Origin: Echinicola sp. 20G | GTDB lineage: Bacteria; Bacteroidota; Bacteroidia; Cytophagales; Cyclobacteriaceae | DNA: 64,000 nucleotides | Reading direction: 5' to 3' | Assembly: GCF_015533855.1 (NCBI RefSeq) | Contig: NZ_AP024154.1 | Span: 685,001 to 749,000 of the forward strand | In this document: piece after piece, positions 19,699 through 28,176 of the stretch | Position numbering within the stretch: the stretch's first letter is position 1 | How the letters are laid out: each line of letters opens with the position of its first letter | Notes under the pieces: model-generated | What the model saw: the letters and a program-made list of their open reading frames with translations, nothing else | The model's database searches: none | Told to the model about the DNA's origin: nothing | Made by a program: the position numbers and the translations under genes

Positions 19699-22011
19699 AT
19701 GAAATCTTACTGTTTTAACTCACCTACTTCTTTTTTTATGGGTTTGGGAATGCTACTTTTTGCATCCTTCCAAACCTCCCAAAAAGTAGCATCATCGCCC
19801 TTCTATTTTTCAAACCAGAGGCCTTCAAATTTTAGTGCCGCAAGTTACGGAAAATCATCCACTAACGAAGTAGAAAATCTTAAAATATGTACTGAACCCA
19901 AAAGATTAGATAAAATTTTAGGTAAAAGACCGTCAGTGGAAACACCAAACAACCTGATTCACCACACAAAGACCTCAATCCCTGTCCTATTTGAATTTAT
20001 TGGTAGGCATTTGAAATCCCAAAGTTCAAGGATAGAATCCAAGGGTCAATTCAATTCACCTGATATCAATCCTGACACGATCCCCTCCAAAATCGTCCAT
20101 ATTAATCGCATAAGTAAAAACTCCATCATAGTTACCTTTGACAAACCCTTAGATCCGGTTTTCGCAATTATTCCAAACTTTTACAACATTGACGGCAGGA
20201 CACCATTTGAAGTGACTTGGACCAATTCATCCTTTCAAGTGATTTTGAATTTTGAAACTCCAATTGACTCTCTGAGTTCTACCCTAAAAGTAAATGGAGT
20301 ATTGGACTCAAATGGGAATAAAATTATTCGCGAAAGCTTCCCCTTTAAATTAGATCACAAAGCCAATGTTGCTCAAAAAGAGCTGGTCATTAATGAAGTC
20401 ATGGCAGCACCAAAAAATGGAAGCCCACTGCCCAATGCTGAATACATTGAGATCTATAATACGAGTGACAGAACTATTGAGCTTGGAGGTTTTCTTTTGA
20501 AGAACTCCAGTCGTTCGGCTGTGTTTCCAGTTTCCTCGATTTCCCCAGGGGAATATGCTATCATAGTAGACGAAGATGATGCTTCAGCGTTTAGTACCTT
20601 CGGAAAAGTGATTGGCCTAAGTACTTGGCCTAGGTTTGTCAACAGTAGTGATCAGGTTATCTTATGCGACCCAAACGACCAAATCATAGACCAGTTAAGT
20701 TATAATCAGCAAAGCTATGGCAGCTCCGATAAAGCCAACAATGGCTACAGCCTAGAAGTAGTAAATCCCTTTTCCTCTTGTAATCAGTCCTTACTTTTGA
20801 AAGCGTCAGAAGATCCATCAAAAGGAACTCCAGGAAGAGAAAATTCCATATTTGATAATACTCCAGACATGGTCGCTCCTCGCCTGCTAAAAGCACTGGT
20901 AGCAGACCCCTCAACAATTATCTTGCAATTCAACGAAAGCTTGAATACCGACCTTTCCAATGTTACTTGGGAATTCAATAAGTCAATAGAACTTAATGAA
21001 GTGTTTATTTCTCCAGAGAATAGCACCGAAATCATATTGAAGTTAAAAACCAATTTATCTGAAAAAACGGCCTATCAAATTACAGTAAAAGACCTTTATG
21101 ACTGCGCTGGCAATTCAATTGATCTATCTTTCAATACGGCCAACTTTCAGATTCCTTCGGAAGCAGAAATAGGAGAGATCATCCTAAACGAAATACTTTT
21201 CAATCCCAGAAGCGGCACGCCTAAGTTTGTGGAGATTTATAACCATTCATCAAAATACATTGACTTAGCCAATTGGAAACTAGCCAATGTCTCCCAAGAT
21301 GGGATTGATAATAGAAAAATTATAGAAGAAAAAACCTTGATTATTGAACCATTTGACTACTTGGTGGTCACAACGGATATCAATCTTCTTCATCAAGAAT
21401 ACCCCAAGGGTGTTATTTCTAAATGGATTGAAATCAATACTCTGCCCAGTTACCCCATTGCTGAAGGGAGTGTTGTTCTCCTAAACCCTGAAGAAAGTCT
21501 CCAAGAACGCTTCGACTATTCCGACAAATTTCATCATGAATTGATCCAAAATACAAAAGGAGTTTCTTTGGAGCGTTTCACTCCAGAACATGAAACCAAT
21601 GCCCCTAAAAACTGGCATTCTGCCGCAAGCACTGAAGGTTTTGCCACACCTGGCTATAAGAACTCACAAAGTTTGGAGCTGAACGATTTAAACCAAGGAA
21701 TTCAAATTACTCCTAAAGTCTTCCTACCTGATGCAACAGGCGAACAACCTTTTACAACCATAAGCTATAAAATGACAGAACCAGGTTACTTTGGTTCCAT
21801 TAAAATCTATGGCACAGATGGACAGCTTATCAAAACCATCTGCCAAAATGAAAGCTGGGGAATTGCTGGTTTTTACACTTGGAGTGGCACCAATGAAGCA
21901 GGCGTTAAAGTCAGACCAGGATATTATATTGCTTTGGTAGAAATGGTTCACCTTAGCGGCCAAGTGTCAACAATCAAAAAAACAATCGTAGTTGGAAGTA
22001 AATTACAGTAA
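19699..22011 (+). CDS. Large exported protein with two lamin-tail domains and a C-terminal FlgD/T9SS-like Ig domain
   Basis: The 770 residues begin with a signal-like hydrophobic stretch (about 10-25). Two lamin-tail-domain (LTD) repeats are visible, starting KELVINEVMAAP (about 228) and IGEIILNEILFNP (about 490), each with the EYIEIYN / KFVEIYN core. Each is preceded by a bacterial Ig-like (SbsA-type) stretch with IIVTFDKPLDP and IILQFNESLN. The C-terminal 80 residues (ISYKMTEPGYFGSIKIYG to KKTIVVG) look like a FlgD-type Ig fold, often seen at the end of gliding/T9SS-exported proteins. LTD proteins are often found with secreted nucleases and calcium-binding proteins; the job here is unknown. 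Confidence 0.75.
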   Translation: MKSYCFNSPTSFFMGLGMLLFASFQTSQKVASSPFYFSNQRPSNFSAASYGKSSTNEVENLKICTEPKRLDKILGKRPSVETPNNLIHHTKTSIPVLFEFIGRHLKSQSSRIESKGQFNSPDINPDTIPSKIVHINRISKNSIIVTFDKPLDPVFAIIPNFYNIDGRTPFEVTWTNSSFQVILNFETPIDSLSSTLKVNGVLDSNGNKIIRESFPFKLDHKANVAQKELVINEVMAAPKNGSPLPNAEYIEIYNTSDRTIELGGFLLKNSSRSAVFPVSSISPGEYAIIVDEDDASAFSTFGKVIGLSTWPRFVNSSDQVILCDPNDQIIDQLSYNQQSYGSSDKANNGYSLEVVNPFSSCNQSLLLKASEDPSKGTPGRENSIFDNTPDMVAPRLLKALVADPSTIILQFNESLNTDLSNVTWEFNKSIELNEVFISPENSTEIILKLKTNLSEKTAYQITVKDLYDCAGNSIDLSFNTANFQIPSEAEIGEIILNEILFNPRSGTPKFVEIYNHSSKYIDLANWKLANVSQDGIDNRKIIEEKTLIIEPFDYLVVTTDINLLHQEYPKGVISKWIEINTLPSYPIAEGSVVLLNPEESLQERFDYSDKFHHELIQNTKGVSLERFTPEHETNAPKNWHSAASTEGFATPGYKNSQSLELNDLNQGIQITPKVFLPDATGEQPFTTISYKMTEPGYFGSIKIYGTDGQLIKTICQNESWGIAGFYTWSGTNEAGVKVRPGYYIALVEMVHLSGQVSTIKKTIVVGSKLQ

Positions 22012-22028
22012 ACCTTTTTTAAGAAAAT

Positions 22029-22060
22029 AAGTGCCTCGCCAAGAATCAACGAGGTCACTT
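22029..22060 (-). terminator. Weak hairpin between the LTD gene and the asparaginase gene
   Basis: AAGTGCCTCG (22029-22038) pairs with CGAGGTCACTT (22050-22060) with one bulged base. On the minus strand the stem is followed by a T-rich stretch. It lies between convergent genes and could terminate the asparaginase transcript. Confidence 0.4.
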
Positions 22061-22063
22061 CCA

Positions 22064-23158
22064 TTACAAACCTTCATCCTCATCATTATAGATAAATGTA
22101 TTTGCCTTACCCTTCGCTTTAATATACCCTCTGTACATCCCAGCTGAATTAAAAGGCATGCTAATATTGGCCTCTTTGTCGATGGATATAACGCCTCCAC
22201 TTCCTTCCATTTTCACCAACTGATCCATGACCACTTCTTTAGCAGCTTCATCCAAAGATTTACCAGCATATCGCATGATTGAGGCAATCTCATGGCCAAC
22301 GACATTCCTGATGAAAAATTCTCCATGGCCAGTTGCTGAAACCGCACAAGTCGCATTATCGGCATAAGTACCGGCTCCAATTACAGGAACATCACCCACT
22401 CTGCCATAGCGTTTATTGGTCATGCCACCAGTGGAAGTAGCAGCAGCCACATTTCCCTCCGAGTCAACAGCCACAGCACCTACAGTTCCATACTTTCTAT
22501 CATTAAAATATGGGTCTTCCAATTTCATCTCCCGAAGTGAAGAATGGTCCAACTGCTGCTTTTCAGACTCAATGATTTTCATCAATTGTTCATACCTTCG
22601 TTCCTCTCTAAAATAACCGGGATCAACTATTTCCAGCCCTTGTTCTTCAGCAAATTGCTCTGCCCCTTTACCCACCATAAAAACATGAGGACTGTTTTGC
22701 ATCACTTCAAATGCAGCAGTAATTGGATTCTTGACCGTGGTTATCCCCGCAACAGCACCGGCATTCCTCGTCTTTCCATCCATAATCGCTGCATCCATTT
22801 CATTTCTGGCATCATGGGTAAAAACAGCCCCCTTACCCGCATTGAAAAGTGGACTATCCTCCATCACCTTGATAGCAGCTATTACAGCATCTACTGACTT
22901 CCCTCCCTTTTCTAAAACTTCGTACCCTTGGTTCAAAGCCTCAGTGAGTTTTTCCCGGTAAGCCTGCTCCCTTTCCGGAGTCATATTTTCTCTTCTAATG
23001 GTACCCGCTCCCCCATGTATTACCAAAGCAATGGGCTGCTCTTGACTAGCATTTACATTTTGATTTTCTGATTCCTCATTTTCTTCTTTCGCTCCAGAAC
23101 AAGACAAAAGGAATACAAAAAGCAATACAAACAAACTACCTGTTTTCGTTCTAAGCAT
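22064..23158 (-). CDS. Isoaspartyl peptidase / L-asparaginase (Ntn-hydrolase) lipoprotein
   Basis: A plant-type (type III) asparaginase that cleaves iso-Asp dipeptides and asparagine. The catalytic threonine after the self-cleavage site is T225 in YGTVGAVAVD; IHGGAGTI (about 48-54) and ATSTGGMTNKRYGRVGD are also typical. The N-terminus is a lipoprotein signal with LLSC (Cys20) followed by a Glu/Asn-rich linker (about 24-40), so the enzyme should be membrane-anchored in the periplasm. 364 residues is normal for a precursor of this family. Confidence 0.92.
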   Translation of the reverse strand: MLRTKTGSLFVLLFVFLLSCSGAKEENEESENQNVNASQEQPIALVIHGGAGTIRRENMTPEREQAYREKLTEALNQGYEVLEKGGKSVDAVIAAIKVMEDSPLFNAGKGAVFTHDARNEMDAAIMDGKTRNAGAVAGITTVKNPITAAFEVMQNSPHVFMVGKGAEQFAEEQGLEIVDPGYFREERRYEQLMKIIESEKQQLDHSSLREMKLEDPYFNDRKYGTVGAVAVDSEGNVAAATSTGGMTNKRYGRVGDVPVIGAGTYADNATCAVSATGHGEFFIRNVVGHEIASIMRYAGKSLDEAAKEVVMDQLVKMEGSGGVISIDKEANISMPFNSAGMYRGYIKAKGKANTFIYNDEDEGL

Positions 23159-23350
23159 AAAATATATTTAAACCATTCAATGGACAATTAACGTATTAAA
23201 TTAGTAAAGATATTTATATATATCCTTAGCTTTACGAAACACATTTAATTCTGTTGGTGATATTTTTGATTTTAAAAATGACACCTTATTTTAGGGGACT
23301 TTTTGAAAGTCAAAAATTTATTTAGCCATCGACACTTAACACCTAATACT

Positions 23351-23734
23351 ATGAGTCAAGAAGAGAAAACATCATATTCCAAAGAAGAACTAAAAGAGTT
23401 TGAGGAATTGATCAACAACAAGCTAAGCGTGGCCCGTGAAGAACTTCTCTCTTTAAAAGAGACACTTAGCAAGAAAAATGACAGTGGAACAGACTTCACC
23501 GCTTCCACTTCGAAACTATTGGAAGATGGAGCTGATACACTTGAAAGGGAAAGCCTGAGCCAATTGGCGGCAAGACAGCAAAAATTCATCATCAACTTGG
23601 AAAATGCTTTAATTAGAATTAAAAATGGCACATATGGTGTATGCGTTGATACGGGTAAGCTAATTGCCAAGGAAAGACTAAAAGCCGTACCCCATACCAT
23701 GCATTCCATTGAAGCTAAATTAGCTAAAAAGTAA
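23351..23734 (+). CDS. DksA/TraR-family protein lacking the zinc-finger cysteines
   Basis: The 127 residues have a coiled-coil-like N-terminal two-thirds (about 8-90) and a C-terminal segment with YGVCVDTGKLIAKERLKAVPHT. DksA proteins bind in the RNA polymerase secondary channel and work with ppGpp. The usual four-cysteine zinc knuckle is reduced to a single cysteine, as I recall for Bacteroidota members. I chose ATG 23351; an upstream TTG at 23303 is in frame but less likely. Only 3 bases separate the stop from the scpB start. Confidence 0.82.
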   Translation: MSQEEKTSYSKEELKEFEELINNKLSVAREELLSLKETLSKKNDSGTDFTASTSKLLEDGADTLERESLSQLAARQQKFIINLENALIRIKNGTYGVCVDTGKLIAKERLKAVPHTMHSIEAKLAKK

Positions 23735-23737
23735 ATA

Positions 23738-24298
23738 TTGGAATTTTTACACAGACATATTGAAGCATTGGTATTCTGTTCACCTTCTCCGTTAGGCATT
23801 GGCGAGATCCAAAAGTGCCTAACGGAGATGTTTGAAACTGATGTCCCAAAAGAGCATGTTGAAGCGGCCATAAATGACTTGAGCCAAAAGTATCAACATG
23901 ATGATTTTTCCTTCGCATTGGAACATCTTGGTGATGGCTACCAGTTCCTAACAAAGCCGGCCTACCAAACCAGCATCTCTATTTTGCTCAAGCAGCAATC
24001 CACCAAAAGGCTCTCTACAGCCCAAATGGAGACCTTATCCATTATTGCTTACAAGCAACCTGTAACGAAATCTGAGGTAGAGCAAATACGCGGTGTTAAT
24101 TGCGATTATTCCATCCAGAAGTTATTGGAAAAAGAACTCGTCACCATCAAAGGAAAATCCGACAGCATTGGCAGACCCCTCCTTTATGGGACTAGTGAAA
24201 AGTTCATGGAGTATTTTGGCATCAATAGCCTCAGAGACCTTCCCCAGCCTAAAGATTTTTCCCAAGAAGAGAACCAAATCGGAAAAGAGCAGGATTAA
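23738..24298 (+). CDS. scpB: Segregation and condensation protein B, TTG start
   Basis: ScpB is the winged-helix dimer of the SMC-ScpA-ScpB complex that condenses and segregates chromosomes. The 186 residues carry the family blocks HIEALVFCSPSPLG (about 6-19), LSTAQMETLSIIAYKQPVT (about 90-108) and IGRPLLYGTSEKF (about 147-159). There is no ATG near the N-terminus; TTG 23738 gives the expected MEFLHRHIEALVF start. It is placed 3 bases after the DksA-like gene. scpA is not in this window. Confidence 0.93.
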   Translation: MEFLHRHIEALVFCSPSPLGIGEIQKCLTEMFETDVPKEHVEAAINDLSQKYQHDDFSFALEHLGDGYQFLTKPAYQTSISILLKQQSTKRLSTAQMETLSIIAYKQPVTKSEVEQIRGVNCDYSIQKLLEKELVTIKGKSDSIGRPLLYGTSEKFMEYFGINSLRDLPQPKDFSQEENQIGKEQD

Positions 24299-24358
24299 AC
24301 CTGTGGCTTTTGAAAATAATTATTTCAATTCTTTATCATTTATCCGTAAAGAAGTCCG

Positions 24359-24366
24359 TATCTTTG
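24359..24366 (+). promoter_or_regulatory. Bacteroidota -7 promoter element before the pseudouridine synthase gene
   Basis: TATCTTTG matches TAnnTTTG exactly, 85 bases before ATG 24451 and downstream of scpB. No good -33 TTTG is seen at the right spacing. It suggests that the downstream gene has its own promoter. Confidence 0.55.
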
Positions 24367-24450
24367 CACCCTAATTTCAGGAATCACAATTGATTCAATA
24401 TTAAGGGATTACATTGACAAAACCTTATACAGCAGAGATGCTGCAACACT

Positions 24451-25623
24451 ATGAAAAATCAAAACAGAAACAATCAAGACGGCAACAGAGGCAAAGGAAG
24501 ACCATCAAATTCTTCCAAGAAAACCGGCCGAAAGCCATATGGCGATAACCAAAGGCCTTCTTCGAAGTCCCGCAGAGGTAAATTTGAAGGCTACTCTTCT
24601 TCTGAAAGAAAAGAAAGCAAATCAGCTGGAGATTTCTCTCCGTTGAAGAAATACAGCAAAGACAAACCATCTTTCCAAAGACCAGAAAATCAAGAGAGCC
24701 CCAAAGAAAAAGGCACCTTAAAGACTGTTTATAAGGGAAGAGGTAAAGATCAAAGACCTGTTTTTGGAACAGAAAGAGTTGATGAAGAAAGAAATTTCCA
24801 AAAGTCAAGGAAGTTCAAAAACAACAGATTCATTAAAAACAACAGGGATTTCCAAGAAGAAAAACCTGAATACAACCTGAAAAAAGTAGAACGCAAATTA
24901 GCCAAATCTTCCAGTTCCGAGATCAGGTTAAATAAATACATTGCCAACTCCGGCATCTGCTCCAGAAGAGATGCCGACAAGCTCATAGAAAAAGGTGAAA
25001 TCAAGGTCAATGGCGAAGTAATCACAGAGCTTGGTCATCGTGTTTCCCTAACAGACAAGGTGGTGTACAAGGGAAAAACAATCAACCCTGAGAAACCTGT
25101 ATATGTTCTTTTGAACAAACCTAAGGACTTTATCACCACTACGGATGACCCCATGAACCGTAAAACGGTTATGCATTTGGTGCAGTCAGCATGTGATGAA
25201 AGGATTTTCCCAGTAGGTAGATTGGACAGAAACACCACTGGCTTACTTCTCTTCACAAATGATGGAGAATTGGCCTCCAAACTCTCTCACCCCTCTGAGA
25301 AAATCAAAAAGATCTATCAAGTTACCCTTGATAAGCCTATCGGGAAAAGCGAAGTAGAGGCCATTTTGGAAGGACTCACCCTTGAAGACGGTTTGGTTGA
25401 GGTTGATGATCTTCAAGTTTTATCAAAAGACAGGACCATCTTGGGAATTGAAATCCACGTGGGTAAAAACCGAATTGTAAGAAGAATCTTTGCTCACTTA
25501 GGCTTCGAAGTAGTAGCCCTTGACAGGGTTACCTATGCAGGGTTAACCAAAAAAGACCTTTCAAGAGGGCAATGGAGATTCCTAACAGAAAAAGAAGTAA
25601 TCAACTTGAAGTATTTCAAATAA
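24451..25623 (+). CDS. RsuA/RluB-family rRNA pseudouridine synthase with long basic N-terminus
   Basis: This enzyme isomerises a uridine in rRNA, most likely of the large subunit (RluB/RluE/RluF group). The first 150 residues are a low-complexity Lys/Arg/Asn/Ser/Gln-rich extension. An S4 RNA-binding domain follows (about 155-205, RLNKYIANSGICSRRDAD), then the catalytic domain with GRLDRNTTGLLLFTNDGELA (catalytic Asp near 258) and the C-terminal GKNRIVRRIFAHLG. Such basic tails are common in Bacteroidota homologues and may help RNA binding. It starts at ATG 24451 and ends just before a terminator. Confidence 0.92.
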   Translation: MKNQNRNNQDGNRGKGRPSNSSKKTGRKPYGDNQRPSSKSRRGKFEGYSSSERKESKSAGDFSPLKKYSKDKPSFQRPENQESPKEKGTLKTVYKGRGKDQRPVFGTERVDEERNFQKSRKFKNNRFIKNNRDFQEEKPEYNLKKVERKLAKSSSSEIRLNKYIANSGICSRRDADKLIEKGEIKVNGEVITELGHRVSLTDKVVYKGKTINPEKPVYVLLNKPKDFITTTDDPMNRKTVMHLVQSACDERIFPVGRLDRNTTGLLLFTNDGELASKLSHPSEKIKKIYQVTLDKPIGKSEVEAILEGLTLEDGLVEVDDLQVLSKDRTILGIEIHVGKNRIVRRIFAHLGFEVVALDRVTYAGLTKKDLSRGQWRFLTEKEVINLKYFK

Positions 25624-25650
25624 TACATTTCTCAAACAAACATATTGTTA

Positions 25651-25680
25651 AGCGCCTAGACTTCATCTAGGCACTTTTTT
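25651..25680 (+). terminator. Terminator after the pseudouridine synthase gene
   Basis: A hairpin with core GCCTAGA (25654-25660) and TCTAGGC (25666-25672), extendable with one mismatch to 10 bp, is followed by a T7 tract. It closes the transcript 27 bases after the stop codon. Confidence 0.88.
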
Positions 25681-26091
25681 TATGCTCAAATTACAATAAC
25701 ATTTTTTTGCAGTTCTATTACACAAGTTTATTGAAGTGGATTCAAAAACTGAATCGCTCAATTCACAAACAACACTTATTGGTATAAAAACTACCTATTA
25801 ACCAATCTCAACCCTAAAAATTGAATTAATCGGTTATTTTATAAAACTAAACAGGTATTTCTTTAGCAAAACAATCTCCATTAACTTCATTTCAGAACAA
25901 TTCATATGTTCGGTTATTTAATTTACGGGGAAGCCGAAAACCACTTTTCATTAAGAGTAGGCATTACTTCAAAATCACAATACCATGGATTTACTTTCAT
26001 TTTTATTGGAATTGCTACTTTCCCTTTTAGGCGGACTGTAACTTCAAACCTCTAATCGGTCGACCAATCCTTATCGGTCGAAAACGTACCA
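25681..26091 (+). other. Gene-poor island with own terminator; possible small RNA or tiny ORF
   Basis: This roughly 410-base stretch lies between one terminator and another at 26092-26124, so it probably produces its own transcript. No recognisable protein is encoded. Two short overlapping frames exist: 25906-26055 (49 codons, reads MFGYLIYGEAENHF...) and 25985-26041 (18 residues, very Leu-rich: MDLLSFLLELLLSLLGGL). A small stem near TTCGG (about 25909) and CCGAA (about 25934) and a tandem 9-base repeat at 26055-26081 are present. It may be a non-coding RNA, a leader-type peptide gene or decayed sequence. Confidence 0.45.
26055..26081. repeat. Tandem 9-bp direct repeat ATCGGTCGA, 18-bp period
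   Basis: ATCGGTCGA occurs at 26055-26063 and again at 26073-26081, exactly 18 bases apart. The first copy overlaps the palindrome GGTCGACC. The two-helical-turn spacing would suit a dimeric regulator, but it could also be part of an RNA. It lies just before a terminator. Confidence 0.6.
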
Positions 26092-26124
26092 AAAGCTGCT
26101 TTCTAAAACAAAGCGGCTTTTTTT
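26092..26124 (+). terminator. Terminator ending the gene-poor island
   Basis: AAAGCTGCTTT (26092-26102) pairs with AAAGCGGCTTT (26110-26120) with one G-U pair over a 7-base loop, followed by TTTT. No sizeable gene lies just upstream, so it marks the 3' end of an unannotated transcript. Confidence 0.85.
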
Positions 26125-26222
26125 AGCTTTCAAACATTTTTGGATTTTCAAAAAAGAAAAACCTACGCTCTAGACAGGCATAAAAGTTGTTCAATAGATA
26201 CTAATACAAAACCCAAGAAATC

Positions 26223-27602
26223 ATGGAAAAGTTTGATGCGGTCATTATTGGAGCAGGTCAATCTGGTATGCCATTGGCCAAAAAAATAAGCCAAAAAGGA
26301 CTTTCAGTAGCGCTTATAGAAAAAAGAGCAATCGGAGGCACCTGTATCAATGACGGTTGTTCTCCTACCAAAACCATGGTTCACTCCGCCAAAGTAGCAC
26401 ACTTAGTTTCCCGGGCAGAAGATTTTGGAATACGGATCGAGAACTATAAAATAAGTCAAAAAGGCGTCAAAAACCGGAAAAACCACATTGTGGAGCAGTT
26501 TAGAGGAGGAGCTGAAAAAGGACTCAAAAAAGCTGACAACATCAAAATCATCATGGGAAGTGCCCAGTTCAAAAGCAATCACATCTTAAGCATCAATACA
26601 GGTAAGGATGAATTTGAAATTTATGGAGATAAAATCCTTATCAACACCGGATCAGAACCCAGAATCCCAGAAATAAAAGGACTCATCAACTCCCCCTTCC
26701 TCACTAGCACAAGCATAATGGACCTAAACGAAACCCCAGAGCATCTGATCATTTTAGGAGGCGGCTATATTGGACTTGAGTTTGCACAGATGTTTAGTCG
26801 TTTTGGAAGCAAAGTGACCATTATAGACAAATCTGAAAGATTGGTTCCCAAAGAAGACAAAGATGTAAGCGAAGAGATCTGCGCTATATTTAACGAAGAA
26901 GGTATTTCCACGATATTCAATGCTGGAGTTAATGAAGTTACTTTTCGCGACAATTCATTTACACTATCTTATAAAAATTCGGAAAAAGAAGAAAAATTGA
27001 AAGGCACTCATCTGTTGATTGCAACTGGTAGAATTCCATCCACCAAAAATCTAGGACTGGAAAATGCCGGTATAAAAACAACTTCATCAGGACATGTCAA
27101 AGTAAACAACTATTTTGAAACCAACATATCCAACGTCTATGCCCTGGGAGATGTAGCAGGAAGTCCTCCCTTCACCCACATCGCCTATCATGATGCGCAT
27201 TTGGCTTTCCAGCATATTTATGAAAAAACTAGTCATTCAAAAGAAGACCGCTTAGTTCCCTATTGCATCTTCATCGATCCCCAATTGGGCCGAATAGGGC
27301 TCAATGAAGCAGAAGCGATTGAAAAAGGGATCAAATATAAAACAGGAAAATTCTTAATGAAGCATGCTGGCAGAGCCTTAGAAGTAGATGAAACCAAAGG
27401 CTTTTTTAAGGTTTTGGTAGACCCAGAAACAAAACAAATCATCGGAGCCACCATTTTAAGTATGGATGGTGGAGAAATCCTAGCAGTTTTACAAATGGCT
27501 ATGCTTGGTAATATTACTTATGACACCATTGCTACTTTACCCATTGCCCACCCAACATTGGCGGAAAGCTTAAACAACCTCATGATGCAAATAGAAAAAT
27601 AA
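26223..27602 (+). CDS. Mercuric-reductase-like pyridine nucleotide-disulfide oxidoreductase
   Basis: A class I flavoprotein disulfide reductase of 459 residues. FAD-binding GAGQSG (10-15), the redox-active disulfide GGTCINDGCSPTK (C41 and C46), an NAD(P)-binding GGGYIGLEFA (about 180-189), the FAD-contacting ALGDVAG (about 305) and the C-terminal HPTLAES are all visible. Overall it is closest to the mercuric reductase/dihydrolipoyl dehydrogenase branch. The N-terminal metal-binding domain and C-terminal vicinal cysteines of true MerA are missing, and no mer genes are near, so mercury reduction is unlikely. It is a single-gene unit ending in a large palindrome. Confidence 0.87.
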   Translation: MEKFDAVIIGAGQSGMPLAKKISQKGLSVALIEKRAIGGTCINDGCSPTKTMVHSAKVAHLVSRAEDFGIRIENYKISQKGVKNRKNHIVEQFRGGAEKGLKKADNIKIIMGSAQFKSNHILSINTGKDEFEIYGDKILINTGSEPRIPEIKGLINSPFLTSTSIMDLNETPEHLIILGGGYIGLEFAQMFSRFGSKVTIIDKSERLVPKEDKDVSEEICAIFNEEGISTIFNAGVNEVTFRDNSFTLSYKNSEKEEKLKGTHLLIATGRIPSTKNLGLENAGIKTTSSGHVKVNNYFETNISNVYALGDVAGSPPFTHIAYHDAHLAFQHIYEKTSHSKEDRLVPYCIFIDPQLGRIGLNEAEAIEKGIKYKTGKFLMKHAGRALEVDETKGFFKVLVDPETKQIIGATILSMDGGEILAVLQMAMLGNITYDTIATLPIAHPTLAESLNNLMMQIEK

Positions 27603-27603
27603 A

Positions 27604-27636
27604 GCCACTGTTTAAGTAGAGTACTTAAACAGTGGC
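27604..27636. terminator. 15-bp palindromic hairpin between convergent genes
   Basis: A perfect 15-bp stem (27604-27618 with 27622-27636) encloses a 3-base loop (GAG). It starts one base after the flavoprotein stop. Neither side has a T-tract, so it is not a textbook terminator, but its position between convergent genes suggests transcript-end formation or 3' protection. Confidence 0.65.
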
Positions 27637-27661
27637 CTGCAAATCAACTATCAAACTTATT

Positions 27662-28135
27662 TTACGGCAGTGAGCTGGCTATGGCCTTACTCTCAAATGC
27701 TCCCTCAAGCTCTATCACTAAATGGCTGTCGTCATCATCTCCTCCGATCAGCAATACCAAATCACTGATAATATCATCTCCTTTTGAGTAAAAGGCAATC
27801 TCACTATCCTTTTCCGATAACTCCATCATCAATTCATACTTTTCCTTTTTCAACCCTTTGGCTAAGGCTTTAAAATCAGCTTTCGCTTCACTTCCACTAA
27901 CAGGAAGTTTGAAAAGTTTCATTCTCTCCACTGACTTGGCAATTGCCTTCATCCCTTCTTCATCGAAATCAATATCAAACCCATCTGCAAAATCAAAAAA
28001 GCTTCCTGCCAAATCCAAATGAAAGAATTCCTCATTACCCTTATATTTCTCATAAAGTGAAGCAACACTTTTGCTTTGTGCCTGGGCAAAAAGACTCACC
28101 CCCATCAGGGCTACGATCATCAATAACTTTTTCAT
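27662..28135 (-). CDS. DUF4252 exported protein (second copy of pair)
   Basis: The 157 residues start with a clear signal peptide (about 1-20, ending AQAQ) and continue as a small alpha/beta protein with an acidic patch (GGDDDD, about 132-137). The pattern matches DUF4252, a Bacteroidota family of unknown function. It is the last gene of a four-gene sigma-factor operon and follows another DUF4252 gene 41 bases downstream of its stop. Its role is unknown; being controlled by an ECF sigma suggests envelope stress or surface function (inference). Confidence 0.8.
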   Translation of the reverse strand: MKKLLMIVALMGVSLFAQAQSKSVASLYEKYKGNEEFFHLDLAGSFFDFADGFDIDFDEEGMKAIAKSVERMKLFKLPVSGSEAKADFKALAKGLKKEKYELMMELSEKDSEIAFYSKGDDIISDLVLLIGGDDDDSHLVIELEGAFESKAIASSLP

Positions 28136-28176
28136 ATTTATTCCATTTTAATGTTAGGTTCTCTTATTTACTCAGT

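Noticed and set aside
26223..27602. True mercuric reductase (merA)
   Set aside because: The N-terminal HMA domain and the C-terminal vicinal cysteines are absent and no mer genes are nearby.
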